Origin: Camarhynchus parvulus
Taxonomy: Eukaryota; Chordata; Aves; Passeriformes; Thraupidae
Length of the DNA: 64,000 nucleotides
NCBI RefSeq assembly: GCF_901933205.1
Contig: NC_044573.1
Location: 51,517,493 to 51,581,492, forward strand
Reading direction: 5' to 3'
This document shows, one piece after another, positions 37,456 to 47,995 of the stretch. The first letter of the stretch is position 1, and each line of letters begins with the position of its first letter. The notes under the pieces were generated by a model. The model made no database searches, was not told where the DNA came from, and saw only the letters and a program-made list of their open reading frames with translations. The translations under genes and the position numbers were made by a program.

Positions 37456-40400
37456 GAACTTAAGTTGTTCCAAAAGTAAAATTGAAAAGTGAAGAGAGAA
37501 GAGCAGTGTGAAATTGATTGGGAAATTCAGAATTTGCTGTTTAGGAGGATAAAGATGGAGAAGTTTGATGCAGTGTATAATTAGTGCAATCTGACAAGGA
37601 AGAGGCATTTACAGGATGTGTTGTGTCAGTTCTTTTTCTAGACAACATGTTTGTTATGCGCAGTAGCAGTGTAGTAAAATGACACTTATTTATACATAAA
37701 TACTTAGGGAAGGATGCAGCTTTCATAAAAGAACATGCATTTGGTGTAATACTGCTTTTGCGGGCATGCCACTAAAAACTGGCTGCAGTTTGAACTACCC
37801 CTCAGCTGGAGTAGTCCTTCAGGAGTTGCACAGTCTAAAGGGCTTCAATGAATACTGTCCTGTTAGGCCTGAAGCCTGTTAAATCAGCGCTAGAAATTTC
37901 CATCCGTTATAAAGTTCAGCAATAAGTCAGTGATGTTACCCTCTTCAGGGCAGAGAGGATATGTATGTACCTGTACACAAATTCATATACATGAAAAAAG
38001 ATTTCTTTGTTTTGTCTATTGAATTTGCTATTAATCACTTAAATGGGAACAGTAGGAAAGTGTGTTCTGTGCCATAAATAACAGAGTACACTGGCAATCA
38101 TAATAAAAAAGTACCATTTCACTGAGATAAATCACATCAGTGAGTTCATCTGTTAACCAGTTAAACATGCATGAAGCCCCATGAGTGCTTTATAGTAATT
38201 TTGAAATATGGTTGCATACTTACATTAATAGAAATATAATGACTTTTTTAACAATATACAGGAGTCCAGAGTTTGTATAAATATGTTTGTGTTTGTATAC
38301 ATATTTATACATTTACAGGTTAATGAATAATCCAGGACTGAAATCATGTTCAGCGCTTACTTCCAGTCTTTCAGTGTAAGTGGGATCATCTGAGCCAAAT
38401 ATGAGGAAGATCTTCCTCTCAGACCCTGCTGCTTGCACAAAAAAAAAAAAGCTTCAGGGTTGAGGGGAAGTCATTCTTCAGGCTTTTCCCAGCCTAGTTC
38501 TTTCCTCTTTTGATGTCCTCAGATGCTCCCAAGGACTTTGGGGGCTTTTTGAGCTCAGCTCAGAGCTGCCTGCCAGTCCCATTGGGTGCCATTTCCTCTT
38601 CAAAGAGCTATTCCTGCAGCTGCTCCCTTCTGTGCAGGGAGCGGAAGCCTTTGAAATTGCTGCAGCTTTGCTGCACAGTCTGTTGGAACAGCTCGCATCA
38701 AAAAGGAGAGGAGGAGAAGTGCTTGTATCTGTTTAAATTAATTATAGAGGCTCCAGCAGAAATGTGAAGGCAAACAGAGAGAGGAGACCTGATTTGTGGG
38801 GTACTACTTAGAAAATCAATTGCTAATCTCTGCATCGACTTTCTGCTCCTGGCAGAGAATGAAGCAGCCGTGCCAAAAATTCTTTTTACAGGAAATGTTC
38901 TCCAATGGGACAGACAGACAACGTGTGATCAGCTCAAAAGCTGCAGTGCTGCTAGGGAGCACCACAGGGAGGTTAAATCTTCAGCTGCTTTGATAATGGA
39001 AAGGTTCAAACCTGTAAACAACATGAAGAAGTCTCTTCAAAAATTGTACCAAAATATCACATCTTTATTCTCAGGGTGGGCAGTCTCTGAAGTCCCCTGA
39101 TCTGCCCGTGGGACCTGTTTGGCACTGTGGCAACCCAGGAACTAGGCCCCATAGAAGTCCATTCTCTCTGTCTTCCGTCATCTGGGAGGTGCTGCACAGA
39201 GAGGTGGTTGTGCTCAGCAGTGATTGCAGATGAACTGTGGGGAAGAGGCTATTACATCAGGTGAGCGTGAGATGAGTTTCTTACCCTGTGATAGAGATCA
39301 GGAATTGTTCTGGAACATGCTGAAAAATAGAAGGATTGAAACAGGTTGAGTTTTTTTTTTCTTGGCCTCCAAGTCAGCTTTGTTGCTTCCAGGTGTGATG
39401 GATGGGAAGAGGAATCATTCCCTGTGTGAGGCACTAACACTGGTCAGACTGACAGACTGATAAACAGTTTTGACCAGGAGAACTGGAGAAGACCCTGAAG
39501 ACAGCAGAATAATTGCTGCCTTTCGAGCAGCCCTGGAAGGCTGAGACTCATGGCAAGTACATGCTGTTCTGTCCATCAAATGAAGGAGAGATTATGCAGC
39601 ATCCACCTCCAGAGGAGTTTGAACTACAGTGTCCTTGACTGTATGGTGCCAGCATCCTTCATATGAAGTCATCTGAAGCAAAGAGCTTGGGTTCAAATGT
39701 TAGGCTAAAGAGTGGATTCGCTCTTAACTGTAAGATTTATCCGAGGTTTTGCCTGAAAGGAACTGGCTTACAGGAAGACACCTGATCTGCATATCTGATA
39801 TGGGGAAATAGGCAATATTTCCCTCTATTTTTTATTTCTCTGGCTTAATCTTTGTGTGTATGTAGAATATACTTTGGAAATTAGCTTAGCAGTAGCAGTG
39901 CTGGTGTTTTTTAACATCTGCATTCAGTAATACAGGCAGACTTTGAAAGTAAATGGTTTGGGTTTCATTGCTTCACACATTCCTCAGCTGTGGTTCAAGT
40001 CTGTTGTTGCTTTGGCTTAGGGGTCTGGGGACATTGTACCAACAGCAGAAACTGATCTCAGGTGTTGGATATGTGACAGATACTGTGGCATGAACTTCTT
40101 AGGTGGCATCTCCTTGTTCCTCAGTGGCCCTTTGAAAGGATGAAACAATCTTTTAGCCAGAAGGTCTCTAGCTCCTTTGTCCCAGCTTGGGGGCTTGAAT
40201 TGCTGGTGGTTTTAGAATCATGATAGAGTTAGACATGAGCAAATGCTGGAATAATCCTCAAGTATCAAGACACTTGAGGATTCAGGGTTCAGGGGACCCC
40301 TAAGGTATATTGCACCACTTTAGGAAGAGGAACTCTGGATTTTAATAAGCAGGTGGTATTTAGGAGGACAAAACAGGGTTCTGAGCTTCTCTCATTAGAA

Positions 40401-41549
40401 AGAAGCAGAGTTCAAGATACCAGGCTTAGATGCTTATGGAGTTGCTGTCCATGGATAAATGCTCTTAAAGAAGGAAATACATTTTCCAGCTCTGCCTTGC
40501 AGAATTCTTCCATGCTTTTGCTCAACTGGGAGGAACAAGTTCGTTTTGGGGCAATAATGGAGATGGCTTTTTTCATAATGTACCAGTCTTAATTGCATAT
40601 TCTGCAGTGTTTTTCTCTGCCTGGTACATTTGGCTGCACTAAATCAGAGTGAATTTATAATCTTTTACTTCTGGAGGAGGTGGCAGGAAGGCAGATGACT
40701 ACAGTACCTCTTATAGAATATTATTATAAAAGAAGTGTGAATTACCTCCTAGCCTCTCATGCTGTTGAAAAATTGATTTGAATGACATTTTCAAGGTGTT
40801 GTTTCTAAGACATTCAGTAATTGTCATTCATCCATGAATGGTTAGTGAGATGAATAACAAAAAGTTGTTTTGGATTCATAGGAGGAAGTGTTAAAAAACA
40901 GCATTTAGAGAGAAACCCTGGTTATGCTAAATTCTCCTGTATATCTAAACAGCACCAAGATTATCTAAGTGGATTTAGGTAATCCAGTAATTGTGAAAAA
41001 CATTATTTGAGACATAGAAGTGGAAAGATCATTTCCATTTGTGTGTGGACTCTTCAGAGTTATCTGACATGGGCAGATGCATACAATATTATGGCAATGT
41101 GGCTTTGAGGAAAATAAAGCAAACCTCCTTGCTGGTAATTGTTTAGGCAGATAAAATATAGCAGCATTGCTTTTGACTTCATTCATCCTTTTGGCAAGCA
41201 AATGTCAGAATTCAAACATGGCAAAGAGAGAGGAGGGAAATTAGTGAATCTTAGAGGACTTCATCTTTGAGTGGAAACCTTGAAAATAATTGACCTGCAA
41301 GGAGACATATACTGGGTAGTTGCATGTAGGCTTTAGGAAAAACTTACAATAGATTTCTTTCTGAAAATATTACAAAAAGGTGGTGTGCCTCAAGAAACCT
41401 GAATACTTCATCAGGATTTAAAGAAGATCCATGTAGTTCTCATAGACACATGCTAATGGGTGAAAACAATGTGTGTTATTTTGAAAGTGCATGGCACTTT
41501 AAAATTGCTGGTATCTTAGACTGAAAATGGAAGGAATTATATAAATACA
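37456..41549. other. Intronic stretch with A12 run and a small hairpin
   Basis: An A-run occurs at 38439-38450. An 11-bp inverted repeat lies at 40253-40282. Short ORFs on both strands have no domain. No exon recognised. Confidence 0.4.
40253..40282. repeat. 11-bp perfect inverted repeat
   Basis: AATCCTCAAGT (40253-40263), 8-nt loop ATCAAGAC, ACTTGAGGATT (40272-40282). Short but perfect. Chance is possible in 64 kb. Confidence 0.8.
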
Positions 41550-42025
41550 AAACATCTCCCTGAGCAGCTCTGGCACAGCATCATCACTCTCTGTTTAACA
41601 ATAACCCCTCCCATTAGGGGGCTGGAGTGGGCAAGTTCCTGGAAGGGGACACAACCAGGCCAGCTGAGCCAAATTAACCAAAGGGATATTCCATACCATA
41701 TGATGTCAGCTCAGACATAAAAGCCAAGGGAGGGAGGAGGAATGTGGAGCATTCGTTATTTTGCAATGTTCATCTTCCCCTGTGAAGTGCAACCCCTGTG
41801 TGTGCTAAAGCCCTGCATCCCGGGAAGTGGCTGAACATTACTTGCCAATAGGAAGTAGAGATTAAACTTTTTTTCTCCTTTACTAATGCACATGCAAACT
41901 TTTGCTTTAGTAAAATGCTTTATCTCAACCTACTGGTTGTTTTCCATCTTGTTTTCTGTCCCACTGGGAAGGTGAATGATAGAGCAGCTTGGTGGGCACC
42001 AGATGCCCCACCAAGGTCAACTACA
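41550..42025 (+). mobile_element. Avian ERV LTR (solo or fragment), sense orientation
   Basis: Key words in order: CCTGGAAGGGGACACAACCA, CCAAAGGGATATTCCATACC, ATATGATGTCAGCTCA (CRE-like), CATAAAAG TATA box at 41716-41723, TGCATCCCGGGAAGTGGCTG, ATTAAA poly(A) signal at 41861-41866, CTTTATCTCAACC, and a terminal CCAAGGTCAACTACA ending at 42025. Known: this word order is a common bird LTR family (ATATTCCATACCAT...GATGGCTGAACACC...CTTTATCTCAACCCA...GGTCAAC). The 3' end is clear; the 5' end is uncertain and may be truncated. No internal retroviral sequence follows 42025. Confidence 0.8.
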
Positions 42026-42248
42026 GATACATGCATCCTCCAGAAACATCATTAGTAGTGCTGAGCTTCCATCCTGTAGGTCTGATTCCCAAAACTTTTA
42101 TCTGCACAAAAGCAATCAGTAAAGCAAATATTTTTTGGTTCCTTACAAGAAAGAAACTTATGCTAAAGGAATAGGTTTCTAAGGAAATGCTAAGAGCACT
42201 TAATAAAAAAGTCTTCTACCTATCTACTTCTGTAATATCTGTTTATAG

Positions 42249-42333
42249 AGTGTGCTTTGACTCACATGTTCTCCATCTGCTCTGTTCCGCCTGTCTGTGC
42301 TTTTGCCATGCATACATCTGCTTGAGATGCAAG
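42249..42333 (+). other. Cryptic exon-like segment downstream of the LTR
   Basis: A TCTGTTTATAG acceptor-like site (ending 42248), then 85 nt open in one frame (VCFDSHVLHLL...ICLRCK), then a near-perfect donor AAG|GTAAGT at 42334. It starts 223 bp after the LTR end, so LTR-driven splicing is imaginable. No family match. Speculative. Confidence 0.15.
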
Positions 42334-43553
42334 GTAAGTTGCCCATCTCTACTGAGAAGTAAGCAGAGAGTGTAAATATTTTTTTGCCACATTAATAGCA
42401 AGAACTTGCACTTATGAAGTGCATTGCATTGTCTCTAGGGACTTCTGCACCTTGCCTACCCTTCTTTTGTTCCTGAGCTGTGGATGTCTAGTTGGCTTGG
42501 TTTTTGCCACTGCTTTCTTTTTTTCCTTTTTTTCCTGTCCCTGAAAGATTTTTGCAATGTTAAAAATGTCAATGATGTGGGTCATTTCTTTTCTCCCAGT
42601 CCACAATTTAAACCAGAACATCCTTGAACAATAATATTTCTTCTCCAACCTCCATAGGCTATCTTCCTTGGAGGACTTCATAGCTGCGCTGTCACCATAA
42701 AGCCTGTCTGTGCTGTGTCTGTGAATGAAGCAACACCTTGTCTTGTGAGTGATACCAGAATAGAGCATAAAGAAGAAAGATAGGGCAGGGAATTTCTTTC
42801 CTATCAAAAGCCAGACAGGTCTTCCACTGATAAAGACTTTGTTAACACCCATATTCGCACTGTTCAGCACAGGTGGAGTGAGAGTGGAGAGGCTGAGCCG
42901 TGTCCAGGCAATGTGAAGCTGGAAGCAGAAAGGGGAAAAGGGATTTTATAGAGAAAGAGGTGAAAGGTGGGAGGAGAAAGAACATTTCAGCTTTTGATGG
43001 CTCATCTGAATAAAGTTGGCTGGAGGTTTCCCTGCTCTCAGTACAACCAAGGCACCAAAACAGTAGTTGAAGTGATTTAGGAGTCCTTAGAGGGCAGAAA
43101 GCATGGTATCAAATAATGAAGACTTTTGCCATATTACAATTAATCTAATTTTTGTTTTCTCACTTTCAGTTTGAAGGACTATTAAATACATCTGGAATTG
43201 ATGAATGAATGAATAGACTGCCATTTACAAATCCTCACCCAAAATGAAAGAATATGGCTTCCTGTTAAATGGGAGATTATTACCGTCCCAACATAGGCAG
43301 CAGCATTAGCAATGAGTCCAACAAAATTAAGGAGCTTTCTGAATGCTTTGACAAATAGAGTGCTAATGGCCTTGATGAAAAATTACTTTTTAGCAAGATC
43401 TTCCAAATATTTCCTCCAATTTCAACTATATTTCAGTCCCACTACATGCATCTGTTCTTCTTAAAGGAATTCTAGCAGGCATTAGGACATTTTTCAACAT
43501 CATTGGTCAATTACATTACCACCAGGGCTGGTCACATATTAAATTCAAACAAA
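42334..43553. other. Intronic stretch, nothing recognised
   Basis: Contains a 152-codon minus ORF (42412-42870) with a Lys-rich patch and no recognisable domain, and a short (GAAT)3-4 run at about 43200-43215. No repeat recognised. Confidence 0.4.
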
Positions 43554-44045
43554 GTTATGGTTCTCAGAGACAAAAAGCCTACTGCTTTGTGGACACTGAG
43601 GCTGAAAATCATGTCAAGGGAATCACAACATGGCACCATCATTTTTCACCTCCCCACTTTTCTAATCTGGGCCACCATTGTGCTGGAGACCTCAGAAGCA
43701 GCCCCAAGGTTCCATTACAGTTAGTGTTAAGGTTCAGAGAGGCAGAAATCATAAAGGTCCAGAGACACTGTGACTGCAGAAGTCATGCAAAGGGATCACT
43801 GCAGAACGCCAACAATTCTGCCTTCACACCCTTCTAATCTGGGTCACCCATGGTGATACCAACCTCAACCTTAGCACCAAGGTTCCACTATTGTTAGGAT
43901 TAGGCTTAGAGTTCAGAAAGCCAGTTCAGCTCAGGGGACTCAGGAGCTGGAAAAGTCATGCCAAAGGAATTATGGCAGAGCACCAGCATTGCTGCCTTCA
44001 GCCTTCACACCTTTCTAATCAGGAACACCCACGATGGTGGAGTGA
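43554..44045 (+). repeat. Tandem repeat, about 172-bp unit, nearly 3 copies
   Basis: Matching words recur at regular spacing: TCTAATCTGGG at 43661 and 43833 (172 bp) and TCTAATCAGG at 44014 (181 bp). GTTATGGTTCTCAGAG at 43554 and GTTAAGGTTCAGAGAG at 43726 are again 172 bp apart. CCAAGGTTCCATTA recurs as CCAAGGTTCCACTA. Unit 1 is 43554-43725, unit 2 about 43726-43904, and unit 3 about 43905-44045, truncated at its 3' end and carrying a small CCTTCAG-type duplication. Divergence between units is appreciable, so the array is old. It stops about 20 bp before a CR1 fragment. The sequence is not one I recognise as a named satellite. Confidence 0.85.
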
Positions 44046-44065
44046 GGGGAAGCCAGATGAAGAGT

Positions 44066-44460
44066 AGCTGAGGTCACTTGGTTTGTTCAGCCTGAGGAAG
44101 CGGAGACTGAGGGGTGGCCTCATATTTCTCTACAGCTCCCTGGTGAGGGGAAGAGGAGGTGCAGGCCCTGATCTCTGTGGTGACCATTGACAGGACCCAA
44201 GAGAATGGCATAAAGCTGTGTTAGGGCAGGTTTAGGCTGGATATTAGGAAAAGGTTCTTCATGGAGAGGGTGGTTGTGCGCTGGAACAGGCTCCCTGGGG
44301 AAGTGCTCACAGCACCAAGCCTGACACAGTTAAGGAGTGTTTAAACAAGGCTCTTGGGAACATTGTGTGACTCTTGGGGTGTCCTGTGCAGGGTTAGGAG
44401 TTGGACTTCAGTGATCCTTGTGGGTCCTTTCCAATTCAGGATATTCTATGTTTTTATACT
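44066..44460 (+). mobile_element. CR1 LINE 3' end, GGATATTCTATG-tail type
   Basis: Landmarks: GTTTGTTCAGCCTGAGGAAG, GGGGTGGCCTCATATTTCTC, GGCTGGATATTAGGAAAAGG, TTCTTCATGGAGAGGGTGGT, GCTGGAACAGGCTCCCTGGG, then GTGATCCTTGTGGGTCCTTT and TCAGGATATTCTATGTTTTT at the 3' end. Sense orientation, 5' truncated as usual. The 12309-12355 fragment is a tail of the same type. Confidence 0.92.
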
Positions 44461-45935
44461 TCCTAATGTAAAAAGGTGTTTCTGATTGACTCAAATAAAT
44501 ACTTCAATTTATTTTTATTTGGAAAAGTAGAGTTGGTTTTACTTTAAAATTTTTAAAAGGACTAAATCCACATTGTTTGCGTTTCACAGAAATAAAATAT
44601 TTTTGTATTAACCCTTACACCACAAAAAGAGCTGTAAGTTGATTTTCTGCAATTCCCAACACTTAGAAAAGTTTTACTGGTCAAAAGGGCTGTTGACCTT
44701 TCCCAGATGCAGAGTGAGAAAGCCTCTCCACTTTTTGGCCAAAACAGTCCATCATCTGTTAAGTACCCTGGGGAAAGTATAGTAGAGATCTGCTTCAGTC
44801 CTTATTTCTGGGATAGGAGCTTGTGTCTCAGCTTCCAGCAGAGACAAAGGGTCACTAGGGGTTTCCTGAAGGATCAAGGCACAGGTGTTAGTGCTGCCAC
44901 TTACACACTGTGTGTAAATAATTTATAGTTACAAAAACTCGCTTCTGTTTCTAAAACACACTGTTTCTATTAGCTTCTTTAGACTCGTGGTTATTCCTAA
45001 AGATGTTGTTGACTTTTCCTGGGAAGGGGAGATGGGAAACAGTACAGAAACTCCTTCACAAATACTATGATGATGTTTGTGGCTCCCTAGTCAGGGAGCT
45101 GCATCCTTTCTGCGTTCTGAGATGTGCCTAACTGAATACTTGCCATGAATCCTTGAATCTCAACCATATGAGTCACTAAGATGCATGCTGCTAAGCCTGG
45201 GCTCAGGTTCTTGGAAACTAAGTTGCCCTGAAACTGAAGTCCACTGGTTTTAAGCCCCCAGTTGCTCTCTGCTTTCACTAGAAGAGAGGAGTCAGAACAA
45301 TAAATTTAACAGGCAACAGCCCAAGTATTCCTCTGGCCTTTTCATGTTCCCTCTAGCTTGTTTACATTGACATTTAGAGAGGCAGATGAGCTCACATTCA
45401 ATTAAAAGTTTTAAAATAATCAGCTTTGATAGGGTGCCTAAACTATTGGATTTTATCCACATGATTTTCTTCTGCTGCTATGAATGTAAGAGGTCAGTAC
45501 ATTGATGCCCCTAACTAGCTGCGCACTTCCCACCAATATTGTTCTGACTCTGACCTTCTGACAAGGGAGTGTTATTGTGGGCTGAGCCCAGTGGAAGGCG
45601 CTGCCAGCACCTGTATTCCAGTTCAAAATCCCTCACTGTTGGCCTTTTGCTTTGGTTTAGTCAAGATGTTTTTTCTTTCTCTGTATGCATGTCTTTACTG
45701 ATAAAATGCTTTTATTTCTCTTCCCCACTGTCTCACAGAAACAAGAAATTGTAAGGGTTAATTGGAATTTTTATAAAGCATGCTGACAGTCAGAAGTTAT
45801 TTTAATTAATAAGACCATTACAAAGAATTATGCTCTAGTAATCCTAACAGCTGATCCCATAAAGTTGTCAAGTGTCTCTTATTCCACTTCTTGTCCCAGT
45901 TTGCTAAAAAGTTTGGAGTTTTGGTTTATTTCCAA
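44461..45935. other. Intronic stretch, nothing recognised
   Basis: AT-rich, no repeat or exon recognised; short ORFs only. Confidence 0.4.

Positions 45936-45976
<41 letters not shown>
45936..45976 (+). repeat. (ATT)n microsatellite
   Basis: About 13 uninterrupted ATT units. It lies 25 bp before the perfect hairpin at 46002. Confidence 0.95.
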
Positions 45977-45977
<1 letters not shown>

Positions 45978-46001
45978 GAATATAATTCTTATTTCTGTAT
46001 T

Positions 46002-46065
46002 AATTACCACTTTGCCATTCACTGCAAAACTCCTTTGTTTTGCAGTGAATGGCAAAGTGGTAATT
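46002..46065. repeat. Perfect 29-bp hairpin with 6-nt loop
   Basis: The left arm is 46002-46030 (begins AATTACCACTTTGCCATTCA, ends GCAAAAC), the loop is TCCTTT (46031-46036), and the right arm is 46037-46065 (begins GTTTTGCAGTGAATGGCAAA, ends GGTAATT). All 29 pairs are complementary; the next pair (T46001 with G46066) fails. A perfect stem implies recent origin, since neutral intronic DNA would have collected mismatches. Confidence 0.97.
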
Positions 46066-47707
46066 GATATTCCTGAGATGACAAAGCAGTCTCATGCACT
46101 AGAGAACGTGTAAGAGATAGTTGTTTAAAGTTTAAGATTTATCTAAGGACCGTAAGGTAATATTAAGTCTTTTTTAGTGATTCCTCTGCCCGTGGACATT
46201 ACAGCAGAGCAGCAAGCTTTTCCTATTATTTTGATTTTGTTTAATAGTGAAGCTCATTAAGCAGTTGGTTATAGGGCTGAAGAATCCTGCCCAACAAGGC
46301 AGTCCAATAGGTCAAGTAATTAAAATACAAATATTACTCTACTGCCAGGTCCCTTCTGCAGAAGTGCCAGTACGGAGTTTAGTAACCTGTTAAGGACGCG
46401 CTGCAGCAGCAGCAGCAAAGGAGAAACAAGAGTGTGTGTACATGATGTACCCTCTCTGTGCCCAGCGCTGCTGCCAGTCACACAGGCCGGCTTCGATCAC
46501 TTTGGTGTTCTTGCTGAAAATAACACTGGCACAAGAGCCTGCCTAGAAACTTGCAGAAGTGAATTACACACGTGGGTGCCCCTGAGCAGCAGGGCTTAAC
46601 TACTTGCTAGCAGTGGCTCCAAGGTCTTAACTCAAATACAGTCTTATTTGTGGGGGGGAGGTACAACAAACCAACAGTATTAGGTAAGTCTCCTCTTCTT
46701 TTGGCCTGCCTTTGCAATGCTCTTAAGTCAGTCCTTCTCAGTTCTGGGAGAGTAGCTGCCACCCTTCCAGTCTCTACCATGGGCTCCTCATACCTTCTTG
46801 GCTTGGCTTGGCACTGACCCAAATCTGAGCCAGTCTTCAGCCAGCACAGCTGAGGTGGCTGCAGCTCCAGTTCTGGAGAGAGAGGCTCTAACCAGCCTTT
46901 CTCAGCTAGCCTGCTATTTGGAAGAGGTCTCCCTTCTCTCATCCAGCTTCCTGTGTACAGCCTAGCCCACTATGCTGGCTCCCATACCTGCACTGCTGCC
47001 TGATGCACATGAGATGGTTCTCACGTCTTTCTCTTAACAATGGGGTTATCCTTAGTGCTTCTTCCTAGTGGAAAGTATCACTGCTATGGAGTTCAAGTGC
47101 TCCTAATTAAGTGTGTCTTTTCCTATTCCCAACAGACACCATTCCCCAGTATAAGGTCAATGAGTTAGTCTCAGGCAACTTGGGATCACAGTTATTCTTC
47201 AGTTACACATTTGTAGTGATCTTCCCTGTTTAAAAGGGTTTATGCTGCAATGCTTGCACTTGGGGACTGCAACAGAACAATGTTAGAGCTAACATTATGA
47301 AATACATCTAGTGGCTGGTTAGTCCATTCCCACCTCAAAGGCATTTCTATAATCTTCTGCTTCAAACACACATTCACACACCACTAGTGTGACTATTAAC
47401 AATGAGGCAAACATGTAGAACTGGGGATTTTTGACATCTTTCTGCTCCCCAGTTAAAAAATGGTGAGTTACATTTCTATTAAGAAACTATCGAGAGTCTT
47501 TGAGAGAGAAAATACTCAAGAGACACTTCTGAAGGGCAGAGGGCCAGAAATACTGCAGGTCAGGTTGGTTCATCTCTCCTTCTTTTTCTGATGCAGCAAC
47601 TTCTTTCAGACCCAGTGTTGTCCAGGGAGTGGAGATGGACAAGAGACACTGAGGGGCTGACAAGACTGGCTATGAAGGCCAGTGACCATAACAGCCAAAC
47701 CATTAGG
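46066..47707. other. Intronic stretch, nothing recognised
   Basis: A (CAG)4 run lies at about 46403-46416. A 111-codon minus ORF (46607-46942) sits in a GC-richer segment with no domain. No repeat recognised. Confidence 0.4.
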
Positions 47708-47995
47708 GTCATAGAATCAAAGGCTTGCTGAGGTGGGAAGGCACCCATGGAGATTGTTTTGTCCAAACCCCCTGCTCAAGCACAGTCAGCTGGAGCCAAT
47801 GGCCTTGGATAGTATCCAGTCAGGTTTTGAATACCACCAAGGATGGGGATTCCACAACCTCTTTGGGCAGCCACTTCCTGTGTTTGATCACCTTCAGAGT
47901 AAAAAAAATGTTTCTTATGTTTAAAGAAGAATTTTCATGAATCATTTGCATGTGTGGGTGACCTCTGTCCCAGTGCTGGCATCCATCCCACAGCA
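47708..47995 (-). mobile_element. CR1 LINE 3' end, antisense
   Basis: Read on the + strand it starts with the reversed CR1 tail (GTCATAGAATCAAAGGCTTG, 47708), followed by AGGTGGGAAGGCACCCATGG, TGTCCAAACCCCCTGCTCAA, CAGTCAGGTTTTGAATACCA, CCAAGGATGGGGATTCCACA, ACCTCTTTGGGCAGCCACTT and GTTTCTTATGTTTAAAG. These are the reverse-complemented CR1 3' landmarks in order. Loses similarity near 47990. ORFs on both strands here come from the repeat. Confidence 0.92.

Noticed and set aside
42412..42870. 152-codon minus-strand ORF as a gene
   Set aside because: No recognisable domain; Lys-rich stretch comes from a T-rich segment of the + strand; no splice or promoter context.
46002..46065. Perfect hairpin as a microRNA precursor
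   Set aside because: Precursors usually have mismatches and bulges and longer loops; perfect arms with a 6-nt loop next to a microsatellite fit a recent fold-back duplication better. Small-RNA data could reverse this.
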